DNA of 64,000 nt from CAYJAB01 sp964368305 (GTDB taxonomy: Bacteria > Bacillota_I > Bacilli_A > Erysipelotrichales > Erysipelotrichaceae): the NCBI GenBank assembly GCA_964368305.1, contig CAYJAB010000002.1:1-64000 (forward strand), written 5' to 3'. Made by a program: the position numbers and the translations under genes. Of this stretch, positions 25,553 through 34,191 are shown piece by piece. The stretch's first letter is position 1. Every line of letters begins with the position of its first letter. Below the pieces are notes generated by a model. It did no database searches. It saw only the letters and a list, made by a program, of their open reading frames with translations, and had not been told where the DNA came from.

Positions 25553-26730
25553 TGAAATCCGTAATTAATTATGCATTGTCCCGTTGTACGCAATGTCTAA
25601 AATGTTTAAGAACATGTCCTATGGGGGCAATATCAATCAATCAAGAAAGAGTTTCGATTGATGATAATAAATGTATTAATTGTGGTATTTGCATTGAGCA
25701 ATGTACATTTCAGGGGTTGAAAGCAAATGGGAGTACACTGCATGATTTAGCAAATTATAACTATAAAGTTGCGCTTATTCCAAGTGCAATTTACTCAAGT
25801 TGTAAAAATACGCTTGAAGTAGAAGAACTATTTAGAGCAATTAAAGATATTGGATTTAATGAAGTAGTGGATATGAGTGCAATTGAAGGTGCGATTGCGG
25901 ATGAGGTACTGAATCAGATAAATAATAGTAATACACGGGGACTTATTTCATCTTTTTGTCCAGTTGTTAATCGTTTGATTGAAGTGAAATATCCAATGTT
26001 GTTAGATAAAATGGTTGATATCGATTATCCAAATGAAATCGCTGCAAAGATTATTAGGAAGAAGTTCTCACATATTCCAGATGTCGGTATCTTTTACTTC
26101 TGTGAATGTGTAAGTCGCTTAAGATTTGCTAAATATCCATATGGTAATAAAGAAAGTGCAATTGATCATGCGCTGTCATTAGAAGATTGTTTCCCAATTA
26201 TAAATAGAAATAGACAAATTCAGTCAAAGACAAGACAAATAAGTAAAAAAGGTTTAAAAAGTTGTTCTATGCTATTGAACTTTGAAGATGTAAAAATTTT
26301 ACATGCTGATGGAATAAGCAAACTAACAAAAGTATTGGAACTTACTGAATTTGGTCAAATGCAACGATTTGAGTACTTAAGTTGCTCTTATTGTACAAAT
26401 GGATGTATCGGAGGAAATTTACTTTGGGGAAATCCATTTGATGCAAGATTGAATATTGAACAGTTAATTGCAGAGACACAAGACATACCAATGACTTTGA
26501 AAGACATAGATTTGAAAAGAAAGCAGTTTAATGAATCAAAAAAATCGTTATCTATACAGCAGAGAATTCAATATTTTGCTGAAGTAAATAAAGTTGTAGA
26601 AGTGCTGCCACAGTTTGATTGTGGAGCATGTGGTTTTGCAAGTTGTAGACAAATGGCAGAACAAATTGTTTCTAAAAATAGAGAAGTTGTGGATTGTAGA
26701 GTCTTTGAATATAGGAGGAAAAGCAAATGA
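25552..26730 (+). CDS. Second HydS-like protein: [4Fe-4S] ferredoxin + H-cluster-like domain, no PAS
   Basis: The protein is 392 aa. It has two N-terminal [4Fe-4S] motifs (CTQCLKCLRTCP; CINCGICIEQC), then a shortened, divergent H-cluster-like domain. The L1 equivalent is SSFCPVV (the first Cys of the usual CC replaced by Phe), L2 is FYFCECV, and L3 is SCSYCTNGCIGG, so Cys at the four cubane-ligand positions can still be aligned. It ends in an Fe-S motif FDCGACGFASC like that of hydS but lacks the PAS domain. Loss of the proton-transfer Cys suggests a non-catalytic sensor or electron-relay role. It overlaps its neighbours by 1 and 4 nt. Confidence 0.8.
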   Translation: MKSVINYALSRCTQCLKCLRTCPMGAISINQERVSIDDNKCINCGICIEQCTFQGLKANGSTLHDLANYNYKVALIPSAIYSSCKNTLEVEELFRAIKDIGFNEVVDMSAIEGAIADEVLNQINNSNTRGLISSFCPVVNRLIEVKYPMLLDKMVDIDYPNEIAAKIIRKKFSHIPDVGIFYFCECVSRLRFAKYPYGNKESAIDHALSLEDCFPIINRNRQIQSKTRQISKKGLKSCSMLLNFEDVKILHADGISKLTKVLELTEFGQMQRFEYLSCSYCTNGCIGGNLLWGNPFDARLNIEQLIAETQDIPMTLKDIDLKRKQFNESKKSLSIQQRIQYFAEVNKVVEVLPQFDCGACGFASCRQMAEQIVSKNREVVDCRVFEYRRKSK

Positions 26731-27059
26731 GTGTTTTAGAACTTGTTGAAAAAACAAATTGGGAAGTTCTTTGTGGCGAAAATCTACAAGATGCTTCAAT
26801 TGATGGATGCTTTTGTGGCGATTTACTTAGTTGGGTAATGAGCCATGGAGAAAAAGGTCAAGCTTGGGTAACTGTACAAGCGCACTTAAATGTGATTGCT
26901 GTTGCTGTTTTATGTGAGTTTTCATGCATTATTATTGCGCATGATGCACAAGTTGAACAAGATGCTATAGAACGTGCAAAAAATGAAAACATTATTGTGT
27001 TAAGAAGTAAATTAAGTTGTTATGAAGTAAGTAAAAAATGTGTTGAGTTAGGTCTTTAA
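26727..27059 (+). CDS. DRTGG-like domain protein (second of two)
   Basis: The protein is 110 aa, the same size class and fold pattern as the product of 24781-25146. The pattern is an N-terminal strand-helix unit, FCGDLLSWVMSHGEKGQAWVTVQAH, IAVAVLCEFSCIIIAHDA and ENIIVLRSKLSCYEVSKKCVELG. A strong AGGAGG lies upstream, the start overlaps the previous stop by 4 nt, and its stop overlaps the PHP gene start. In other genomes such domains accompany PHP proteins. Biochemical role unknown. Confidence 0.7.
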   Translation: MSVLELVEKTNWEVLCGENLQDASIDGCFCGDLLSWVMSHGEKGQAWVTVQAHLNVIAVAVLCEFSCIIIAHDAQVEQDAIERAKNENIIVLRSKLSCYEVSKKCVELGL

Positions 27060-27754
27060 TGCAATACTACGATTTACATATTCATTCGTGTTTATCTCCT
27101 TGTGCAAGCAATGATATGACACCGAATAACATCGTGAATATGGCACTGATTAAAGGATTACAATGCATTTCTGTTTGTGATCATAATAGTATGTTAAATC
27201 AAAAAGCGATTTTACAATGTGCAAAAAACAATCATCTTAATTATTTGATCGGTGTAGAATTACAAACAAAAGAAGAAGTACATATTTTAGCTTATTTTAC
27301 AGATGAAAAAATTATTGAGCCATTTCAAGAATGGATTGAGAAAAGACAAAGTTCTAAAAAAAATATGCCTAGTTTTTTTGGAAACCAATATGTTATGGAC
27401 GATAAAGATTGTATTCTTTATGAACAAGAGTGCTTGTTGATTGATTCCTTGAATATTGATGTAAGTGAATGTATTGAATATATCCACAAATATGGAGGAG
27501 TTGCAATTTTAGCACATGCATATGGAAAAAGAAATGGGATTATAACACAGTTGGGATTTATTCCAAAAGACTTAAAATTTGATGGAATTGAAATTAGAAA
27601 TTTATCTGATATTTCAAGTGTTTTAGAAAATAGCCCATGGATAAAAAATGATTTATGGTTATGTAGTTCAGATGCGCATCAATTGATTGATATTCACGAA
27701 TGTGAACATACACTAACTAAAGAAGAATTAGTGAATTTAGGAGGATTTAAATAA
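27059..27754 (+). CDS. PHP-domain metallo-phosphoesterase
   Basis: The protein is 231 aa. It keeps the PHP metal-binding motifs in order: DLHIHSCLSPC (H-x-H, residues 5-15), SVCDHNSM, GVELQT with Glu, ILAHAYGKR, and CSSDAHQL with a C-terminal Asp-His pair. PHP proteins are phosphoesterases acting on nucleotides or phosphorylated small molecules. Here the protein lies between redox-signalling genes, so a nucleotide-signal turnover role is possible but unproven. It is joined to both neighbours by 1-nt overlaps. Confidence 0.85.
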   Translation: MQYYDLHIHSCLSPCASNDMTPNNIVNMALIKGLQCISVCDHNSMLNQKAILQCAKNNHLNYLIGVELQTKEEVHILAYFTDEKIIEPFQEWIEKRQSSKKNMPSFFGNQYVMDDKDCILYEQECLLIDSLNIDVSECIEYIHKYGGVAILAHAYGKRNGIITQLGFIPKDLKFDGIEIRNLSDISSVLENSPWIKNDLWLCSSDAHQLIDIHECEHTLTKEELVNLGGFK

Positions 27755-28290
27755 TGCAAGATTTATCAATGTATTGTTTAGATATCGCAACCAATTCGGT
27801 TAAAGCAAAGGCAAGTGTAATTAAAATTTCAATGATAAATAGTGAAAAAGATAACTTACTTTCTTTAATGATTGAAGACAATGGATGTGGAATGGATGCA
27901 AAAACACTGCAAAAAGTAGTGGATCCATTTTATACAACAAGAACAACAAGAAGAGTTGGACTTGGCGTTTCGTTTTTTAAGAATTTAGCGGATATGTGTG
28001 AAGGAGAATTTAATATAACATCGACAGTAAATGTAGGTACACATATTAAAGTAACACTTAAAAAAAATCATTGGGATACACCTCCCATTGGTAATTTAAG
28101 TGAAACAGTTTCTACTTTGATTCAGATGGATGACACAATCCAATGGATTTTTGAATATAGTAGTGATGATGGAGTTTTTGTTTTAGATACAAATAAGATT
28201 AAAGATATTTTAGATGGTGTAAGTTTAAAAGAGCCAAAAATCTTAATTTGGATAAAAGAGTATGTAGATGAGCAATTAACGCTAATTTAA
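27754..28290 (+). CDS. Histidine-kinase-type GHKL ATPase domain protein, orphan
   Basis: The protein is 178 aa. The first ~110 residues form a HATPase_c fold with an N-box region DIATNSVKAKAS, G1 IEDNGCGMD, F-box DPFYTTRTTRR and G2 RRVGLGVSFFKN. The C-terminal ~65 residues have no recognised domain. No dimerisation/phosphoacceptor (HisKA) domain, receiver or sensor region is encoded in the protein, and none lies adjacent. It may act on another operon product or use ATP binding structurally. Confidence 0.8.
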   Translation: MQDLSMYCLDIATNSVKAKASVIKISMINSEKDNLLSLMIEDNGCGMDAKTLQKVVDPFYTTRTTRRVGLGVSFFKNLADMCEGEFNITSTVNVGTHIKVTLKKNHWDTPPIGNLSETVSTLIQMDDTIQWIFEYSSDDGVFVLDTNKIKDILDGVSLKEPKILIWIKEYVDEQLTLI

Positions 28291-28301
28291 GGAGGAGCAT
28301 T

Positions 28302-28667
28302 ATGAAATCATTAGCAGATTTACAAAAAATGCGTGATGAAGCAAAGAAACAAGTGGAATTACGCGATTCAGACAAAGATTACAGAGTAGTAGTAGGGATG
28401 GCGACATGTGGAATCGCAGCTGGAGCAAGACCGGTCTTGGCACGTCTTGTAGAGGAACTAGCAAATAAAGAATGTAGTTGTGTTGTTACACAAACAGGAT
28501 GTATAGGAATGTGTACACTTGAACCAATCGTAGAAGTATATGATAAAACAGGTTCAAAAACAACATATTGTAAAGTTACACCTGATGTTGCTGCAAAAAT
28601 CTTGGAAGAACATGTATGCAATGGAAAAGTGGTAGAAGAGTATTTAATTTCTAGTTTTAAAAAGTAA
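28302..28667 (+). CDS. Thioredoxin-like [2Fe-2S] ferredoxin subunit
   Basis: The protein is 121 aa. The C-terminal ~85 residues are a thioredoxin-like [2Fe-2S] domain with VGMATCGIAAGARPV and VTQTGCIGMCTLEP, close to the N-terminal domain of HydB, which follows 12 nt later. Similar small subunits occur in four-subunit (HydABCD/HndABCD-like) hydrogenases, so it is probably an additional electron-transfer subunit. RBS GGAGGAG. Confidence 0.85.
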   Translation: MKSLADLQKMRDEAKKQVELRDSDKDYRVVVGMATCGIAAGARPVLARLVEELANKECSCVVTQTGCIGMCTLEPIVEVYDKTGSKTTYCKVTPDVAAKILEEHVCNGKVVEEYLISSFKK

Positions 28668-28679
28668 GGAGGACAGAAA

Positions 28680-30476
28680 GTGGAGCGTTTACAAGTATTA
28701 GTGTGTGCAGGTACAGGTTGTACCTCATCACAATCGGCAGAGATTGTATCATTGTTTAATGAATTGTTAGTTAAATACGATTTAGAAAAAGAAGTAAAAA
28801 TTATTAAGACAGGATGTTTTGGGTTATGTCAAAAAGGTCCTATTATTGCAGTACATCCAGATAAAGTATTTTATTGTCATGTAAAATTGTCTGATGTTGA
28901 GGAAATTATTACAGAGCATTTCTTAAAGGGAAGATTTGTACAAAGACTTGAACTTTCTGACATTGATGAAGAAACAAAAGAAAAGATTTTTGATATCGAT
29001 CAAATTCGTTTCTATGCAAAACAAAAAAGGATTGCCTTAAAAAACTGTGGTGTGATTAATCCAGAAGAAATTTCTGAATATATCGCAAAAGACGGCTATA
29101 TTGCCCTAGCAAAAGTTATTACAGAATGGGATCCTCAAGATGTAATTAATGAAATTAAAGAATCTAGATTAAGAGGCCGTGGAGGTGGAGGATTCTCTAC
29201 TGGTATGAAATGGCAGTTTGCAGCTGATCAAGATTCTGAAGACAAATATATTATTTGTAATGCGGATGAGGGAGATCCAGGAGCATTTATGGATCGTTCT
29301 ATTTTAGAAGGAGATCCTCATGCTATCTTGGAAGCACTTATGATTGCAGGATATGCTGTTGGTGCGCATACTGGATATATTTATATACGTGCAGAGTATC
29401 CAATTGCAGTAGAACGTTTAAAAATAGCGATTAACCAAGCAACAGAATTGGGATTATTAGGAAGTAATATTTTAGGAACTGATTTTAAATTCAATATTGA
29501 AATTAGACTTGGAGCAGGTGCGTTTGTTTGTGGAGAAGAAACAGCTTTAATAAAATCAATTGAAGGAAAACGCGGTATGCCTGTACCAAAACCACCATTT
29601 CCTGCAGTTAGTGGGGTATGGGGAAAACCAACAATCATTAACAATGTTGAAACGTTAGCAAATGTACCATTAATTATTTTAAAAGGTGCGAAATGGTTTA
29701 ATACTATTGGTACTGAAAGATCTAAGGGGACTAAAGTATTTGCCCTTGGTGGAAATATTGTAAATACAGGTCTTGTGGAAATTCCTATGGGAACAACACT
29801 ACGTGATGTTATTTACGAAATTGGAGGTGGATGTCCAAATGGCAAAAACTTCAAAGCAGTACAAACAGGGGGTCCAAGTGGTGGATGTTTAACAGAAGAG
29901 CACTTAGATTCTGAGATTGACTTTGACAATTTAATTAAACTTGGTTCAATGATGGGATCTGGTGGTATGATTGTTCTTGATGAAGATAACTGTATGGTGG
30001 ATGTTGCAAGATTCTATATGGACTTTATTGTCGATGAATCATGTGGACAATGTACACCATGTCGTGTCGGTACAAAAAGAATGTTAGAATTATTGGTTGA
30101 TTTAACAGAAGGACGTGGAAGTTTAGAAACACTTGATGAACTTCAATTACTAGGTGAAAAAATCAAAGACAGTTCATTATGTGGTCTTGGACAAACGGCA
30201 CCTAACCCTGTTATCTCTACTATGAAGTTATTCAGAGATGAATATTTAGCGCATGCGGTAGATCATAAATGTCCTGCTGGAGTTTGTAAGAAATTATTAT
30301 CATACTCTATTGACAAAGAAAAATGTCGTAAATGTAGTTTATGTGCGAAACAATGTCCAGTTGATGCAATTAGTGGAGTACCAGGTAAAGAAGTTTACGT
30401 TATTGATACTGACAAATGTATTAAATGTGGTGCATGTATGGATAGTTGCCGTTTTGGGGCAATCGAAAGGGTATAG
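28680..30476 (+). CDS. hydB: Bifurcating [FeFe] hydrogenase subunit B (NuoF-like, FMN/NADH)
   Basis: The protein is 598 aa. An N-terminal thioredoxin-like [2Fe-2S] domain (CAGTGCTSSQ, KTGCFGLCQKGP) precedes the NuoF core with FMN/NAD(H) sites (RGRGGGGFSTGMKW, CNADEGDPGAFMDR, GAGAFVCGEETALI). Next come the [4Fe-4S] motif SCGQCTPCRVGTKR and two C-terminal ferredoxin clusters (CRKCSLCAKQCP, CIKCGACMDSC). This is the flavin subunit that splits electrons between NAD+ and ferredoxin in bifurcating hydrogenases. The start is GTG 28680 with AGGAGG. Confidence 0.95.
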   Translation: MERLQVLVCAGTGCTSSQSAEIVSLFNELLVKYDLEKEVKIIKTGCFGLCQKGPIIAVHPDKVFYCHVKLSDVEEIITEHFLKGRFVQRLELSDIDEETKEKIFDIDQIRFYAKQKRIALKNCGVINPEEISEYIAKDGYIALAKVITEWDPQDVINEIKESRLRGRGGGGFSTGMKWQFAADQDSEDKYIICNADEGDPGAFMDRSILEGDPHAILEALMIAGYAVGAHTGYIYIRAEYPIAVERLKIAINQATELGLLGSNILGTDFKFNIEIRLGAGAFVCGEETALIKSIEGKRGMPVPKPPFPAVSGVWGKPTIINNVETLANVPLIILKGAKWFNTIGTERSKGTKVFALGGNIVNTGLVEIPMGTTLRDVIYEIGGGCPNGKNFKAVQTGGPSGGCLTEEHLDSEIDFDNLIKLGSMMGSGGMIVLDEDNCMVDVARFYMDFIVDESCGQCTPCRVGTKRMLELLVDLTEGRGSLETLDELQLLGEKIKDSSLCGLGQTAPNPVISTMKLFRDEYLAHAVDHKCPAGVCKKLLSYSIDKEKCRKCSLCAKQCPVDAISGVPGKEVYVIDTDKCIKCGACMDSCRFGAIERV

Positions 30477-30485
30477 GTACGAAAT

Positions 30486-32240
30486 ATGACAATGGTAAAT
30501 TTAAAAATTAATAATGTTCCGGTATCAGTACCACTAGGATCAACGATTCTTGATGCTGCGAAGGAAGCAGGAATTAAAATTCCTACACTTTGTTTCTTAA
30601 AAGATTGTAACGAAACTGCTGCATGTCGTGTATGTACAGTTGAAGTTAAAAATGCACGCGCACTTGCTGCTGCATGTGCATACCCAGTATCAGATAATAT
30701 GGAAGTTTTTACACACTCAAACAGAGCAATTGATGCACGTAAAAACACTGTAGAATTAATTTTATCTAATCACAGTAAAAACTGTAACAGTTGTGTTAGA
30801 AACAATACATGTGAATTACAAGAATTAGCACAAAGCATGAATATTAGAGATATGAAATATACTGGACAAACAACGCCAAAATCATTTGATGATTTATCAA
30901 ATGGGATTGTACGTGATACGAATAAATGTATCGTTTGTGGTAGATGTGTCTCTACATGTGAGAAAATACAAACATTGGGTGTCTTAGGTTTCCAAAACCG
31001 TGGATTTGACACAAAAGTTGGTCCTGTTTTTGACAAAAGTATGGATGATGTAAACTGTATGCAATGTGGGCAATGTGTAAACGTATGTCCTGTAGGTGCA
31101 CTTGTAGAAAAAGAAAATATTCATGATGTAATTATCGCATTAAATGATCCTCAAAAACACGTTATTGTACAAACTGCTCCAGCTGTAAGAGCATCACTTG
31201 GAGAAGAATTTGGGATGCCAATTGGTACAAGAGTAACTGGTAAAATGGTTGCTGCACTTAAAAAAATCGGATTCAACAGAGTATATGATACGAATTATGC
31301 AGCGGATTTAACGATTATGGAAGAGGGAACTGAATTTATTCATCGTGTTAAAAATAACGGTGTTCTTCCAATGATTACATCTTGTTCACCAGGATGGATT
31401 CGTTATGCAGAATTTGAATATCCTGATTTATTAGATCACTTAAGTTCTTGTAAATCACCTCATATGATGTTTGGTGCAATTTTAAAAAGCTACTACGCTC
31501 AGAAAAAAGGCATTGATCCACGTGATATAGTAGTTGTATCCGTTATGCCATGTATTGCTAAAAAGGCAGAGATTGAGCGTCCTCAAATGATCAATAATGG
31601 TATTAAAGATGTGGATACTGTTATTACTACAAGAGAACTTGGTAGATTAATCAAAATGTATGGAATTGATTTTGAAGCATTAAATGATACAGAGTTTGAT
31701 CAAGATATGTTTGGTGAATACTCTGGAGCAGGTGTTATCTTTGGAGCAACAGGTGGTGTTATGGAAGCAGCACTTAGAACTGTAAAAGAAGTACTAGAAG
31801 GTAAATCATTTGATCAAATTGATTATGAAGTAGTCAGAGGTATGGAAGGTGTAAAAACTGCTGAACTTACAATTGCAGGAATGCAAGTAAAAGTTGCGGT
31901 TGCAAGTAGCATGAGTAAAGCACAACCACTTTTAGAAGAAATAAGAAATAAAACTTCTCCATATGCGTTTATTGAAATTATGGGATGTCCAGGTGGATGT
32001 ATTAATGGTGGAGGACAATCAATCATTAGTGCATCAATCAGAAATGGATTTAAAGCGATTGATTGGAAAAAACAACGTGCAAAAGCATTGTATGATGAAG
32101 ATTTACAATCTGAAGTACGTAAATCTCACGAAAATAAACAAATACAAGAGTTGTATAAAAACTTCTTAGTTGAGCCATGTGGTCACAAATCTCATGAACT
32201 TTTACATACAACATATGAAAAAAGAGAAAGATTTAAATAA
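30486..32240 (+). CDS. hydA: [FeFe] hydrogenase catalytic subunit, NADH-linked type
   Basis: The protein is 584 aa. Domains in order: an N-terminal [2Fe-2S] (TLCFLKDCNETAACRVC), a His-ligated [4Fe-4S] (HSKNCNSCVRNNTC), two [4Fe-4S] (CIVCGRCVSTC, CMQCGQCVNVCP) and the H-cluster domain. There L1 is TSCSPGW (C300, S301), L2 MPCIAKKAE and L3 EIMGCPGGCINGGGQ. The Ser at the second L1 position differs from textbook TSCCPxW; I recall the same variant in other NADH-linked enzymes. It reduces protons or oxidises H2 together with HydB and HydC. No maturases (HydE/F/G) are in the window. A terminator follows the gene. Confidence 0.95.
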   Translation: MTMVNLKINNVPVSVPLGSTILDAAKEAGIKIPTLCFLKDCNETAACRVCTVEVKNARALAAACAYPVSDNMEVFTHSNRAIDARKNTVELILSNHSKNCNSCVRNNTCELQELAQSMNIRDMKYTGQTTPKSFDDLSNGIVRDTNKCIVCGRCVSTCEKIQTLGVLGFQNRGFDTKVGPVFDKSMDDVNCMQCGQCVNVCPVGALVEKENIHDVIIALNDPQKHVIVQTAPAVRASLGEEFGMPIGTRVTGKMVAALKKIGFNRVYDTNYAADLTIMEEGTEFIHRVKNNGVLPMITSCSPGWIRYAEFEYPDLLDHLSSCKSPHMMFGAILKSYYAQKKGIDPRDIVVVSVMPCIAKKAEIERPQMINNGIKDVDTVITTRELGRLIKMYGIDFEALNDTEFDQDMFGEYSGAGVIFGATGGVMEAALRTVKEVLEGKSFDQIDYEVVRGMEGVKTAELTIAGMQVKVAVASSMSKAQPLLEEIRNKTSPYAFIEIMGCPGGCINGGGQSIISASIRNGFKAIDWKKQRAKALYDEDLQSEVRKSHENKQIQELYKNFLVEPCGHKSHELLHTTYEKRERFK

Positions 32241-32245
32241 CTATC

Positions 32246-32278
32246 AAAAATGTATTGTGTAAACAATACATTTTTTTT
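32246..32278 (+). terminator. Terminator of the hydrogenase operon
   Basis: A stem of 8 bp plus A-T extension (TGTATTGT 32251-32258 / ACAATACA 32263-32270, GTAA loop) is followed by eight T's. Confidence 0.9.
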
Positions 32279-32305
32279 GCTTTTTTAGGTAGAATAAGAG
32301 ATAAT
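32277..32305 (+). promoter_or_regulatory. Promoter of the yqeG operon
   Basis: TTGCTT (32277-32282), 17 nt and GATAAT (32300-32305) lie directly after the hydrogenase terminator. Confidence 0.55.
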
Positions 32306-32336
32306 GTATTTACTATTTAAAAGGACTGGAGGATTT

Positions 32337-32856
32337 ATGCTTAAAAAATTTGTTCCTAATTTATATATTGAGAATTTTGAAAAACTACCAATTGAAGTAT
32401 TATTAAAAAATAATATAAAGACACTTCTATGTGATGTAGATAATACACTTGTAGCACATACAACAGTGTATCCAACACAAAAAGTATTTGAGTTTTTGGA
32501 AAGATTACAGAAAAATAACATACAATTGATTATGATTTCTAACAATAATGAAGAACGGGTTAGGTGTTTTAGTGAGAAGTTAAATGTACCCTATTATAGT
32601 TTTTCTACAAAACCATTGAAAAAGAATTTTATAAGAGCAATGAAAGAACATCGATTAAAAGAAGGTGAAACAGCAATGTTAGGAGATCAATTGTTGACTG
32701 ATATTTTAGGAGCCAACCGTATGAATTTACTCTCAATTCTAACAAAACCACTTGTTACACAAGATTTATCATTTACAAAAATTAATAGAGTGTTTGAAAG
32801 CTTAATTTATGCTTATTTAGCATCAAATAATATATTAAAGAAAGGAGAATATAAAT

Positions 32857-32867
<11 letters not shown>
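32337..32867 (+). CDS. yqeG: YqeG-family HAD IIIA phosphatase
   Basis: The protein is 176 aa from ATG 32337 with GGAGG upstream; a longer frame from 32304 would begin at the transcription start. HAD motif I is LLCDVDNTLVAH (double Asp), motif II IMISNNNEERV, the motif III Lys lies in STKPLKK, and motif IV is MLGDQLLTDILGANRM. YqeG-type phosphatases lie at the head of the yqeG-yqeH ribosome-assembly cluster in Firmicutes; the physiological substrate is unsettled. It overlaps yqeH by 11 nt. Confidence 0.92.
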
Positions 32868-33900
<1,033 letters not shown>

Positions 33901-34191
33901 ATGTTAACAAATAAACAAAAAAGCTTCTTAAGAAGCATGGCGAATACAAGAGGTTCACTTGTGCAAATTGGAAAAGATGGAGTGACTTACAATTTAGTAC
34001 AGTCCTTGGAATTAGCACTTACTGCTCATGAATTAGTAAAGGTGAACCTTTTAAAAACATGTCCAGTTTTAGTGAGAGAAGTAGCTTTAGATTTAGCGTC
34101 ACAGACAAATAGTGAAATTGTTCAAATTATTGGAAAGACAATTGTTTTTTATAAAAAAAGTAAAGATCAATTGATTTCACTGCCACACTAA
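33901..34191 (+). CDS. yhbY: YhbY/YqeI family RNA-binding protein
   Basis: The protein is 96 aa with a CRS1-YhbY (CRM) domain: LTNKQKSFLRSMANT at the N terminus, the GxxG-type loop IGKDGVT, LELALTAHELVKVNLLKTCPV, and a terminal VQIIGKTIVFYKKSKD. It binds pre-50S ribosomal particles in related bacteria. It begins immediately after the yqeH stop with no space for a separate ribosome-binding site, and its stop overlaps the next start by 1 nt. Confidence 0.93.
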   Translation: MLTNKQKSFLRSMANTRGSLVQIGKDGVTYNLVQSLELALTAHELVKVNLLKTCPVLVREVALDLASQTNSEIVQIIGKTIVFYKKSKDQLISLPH

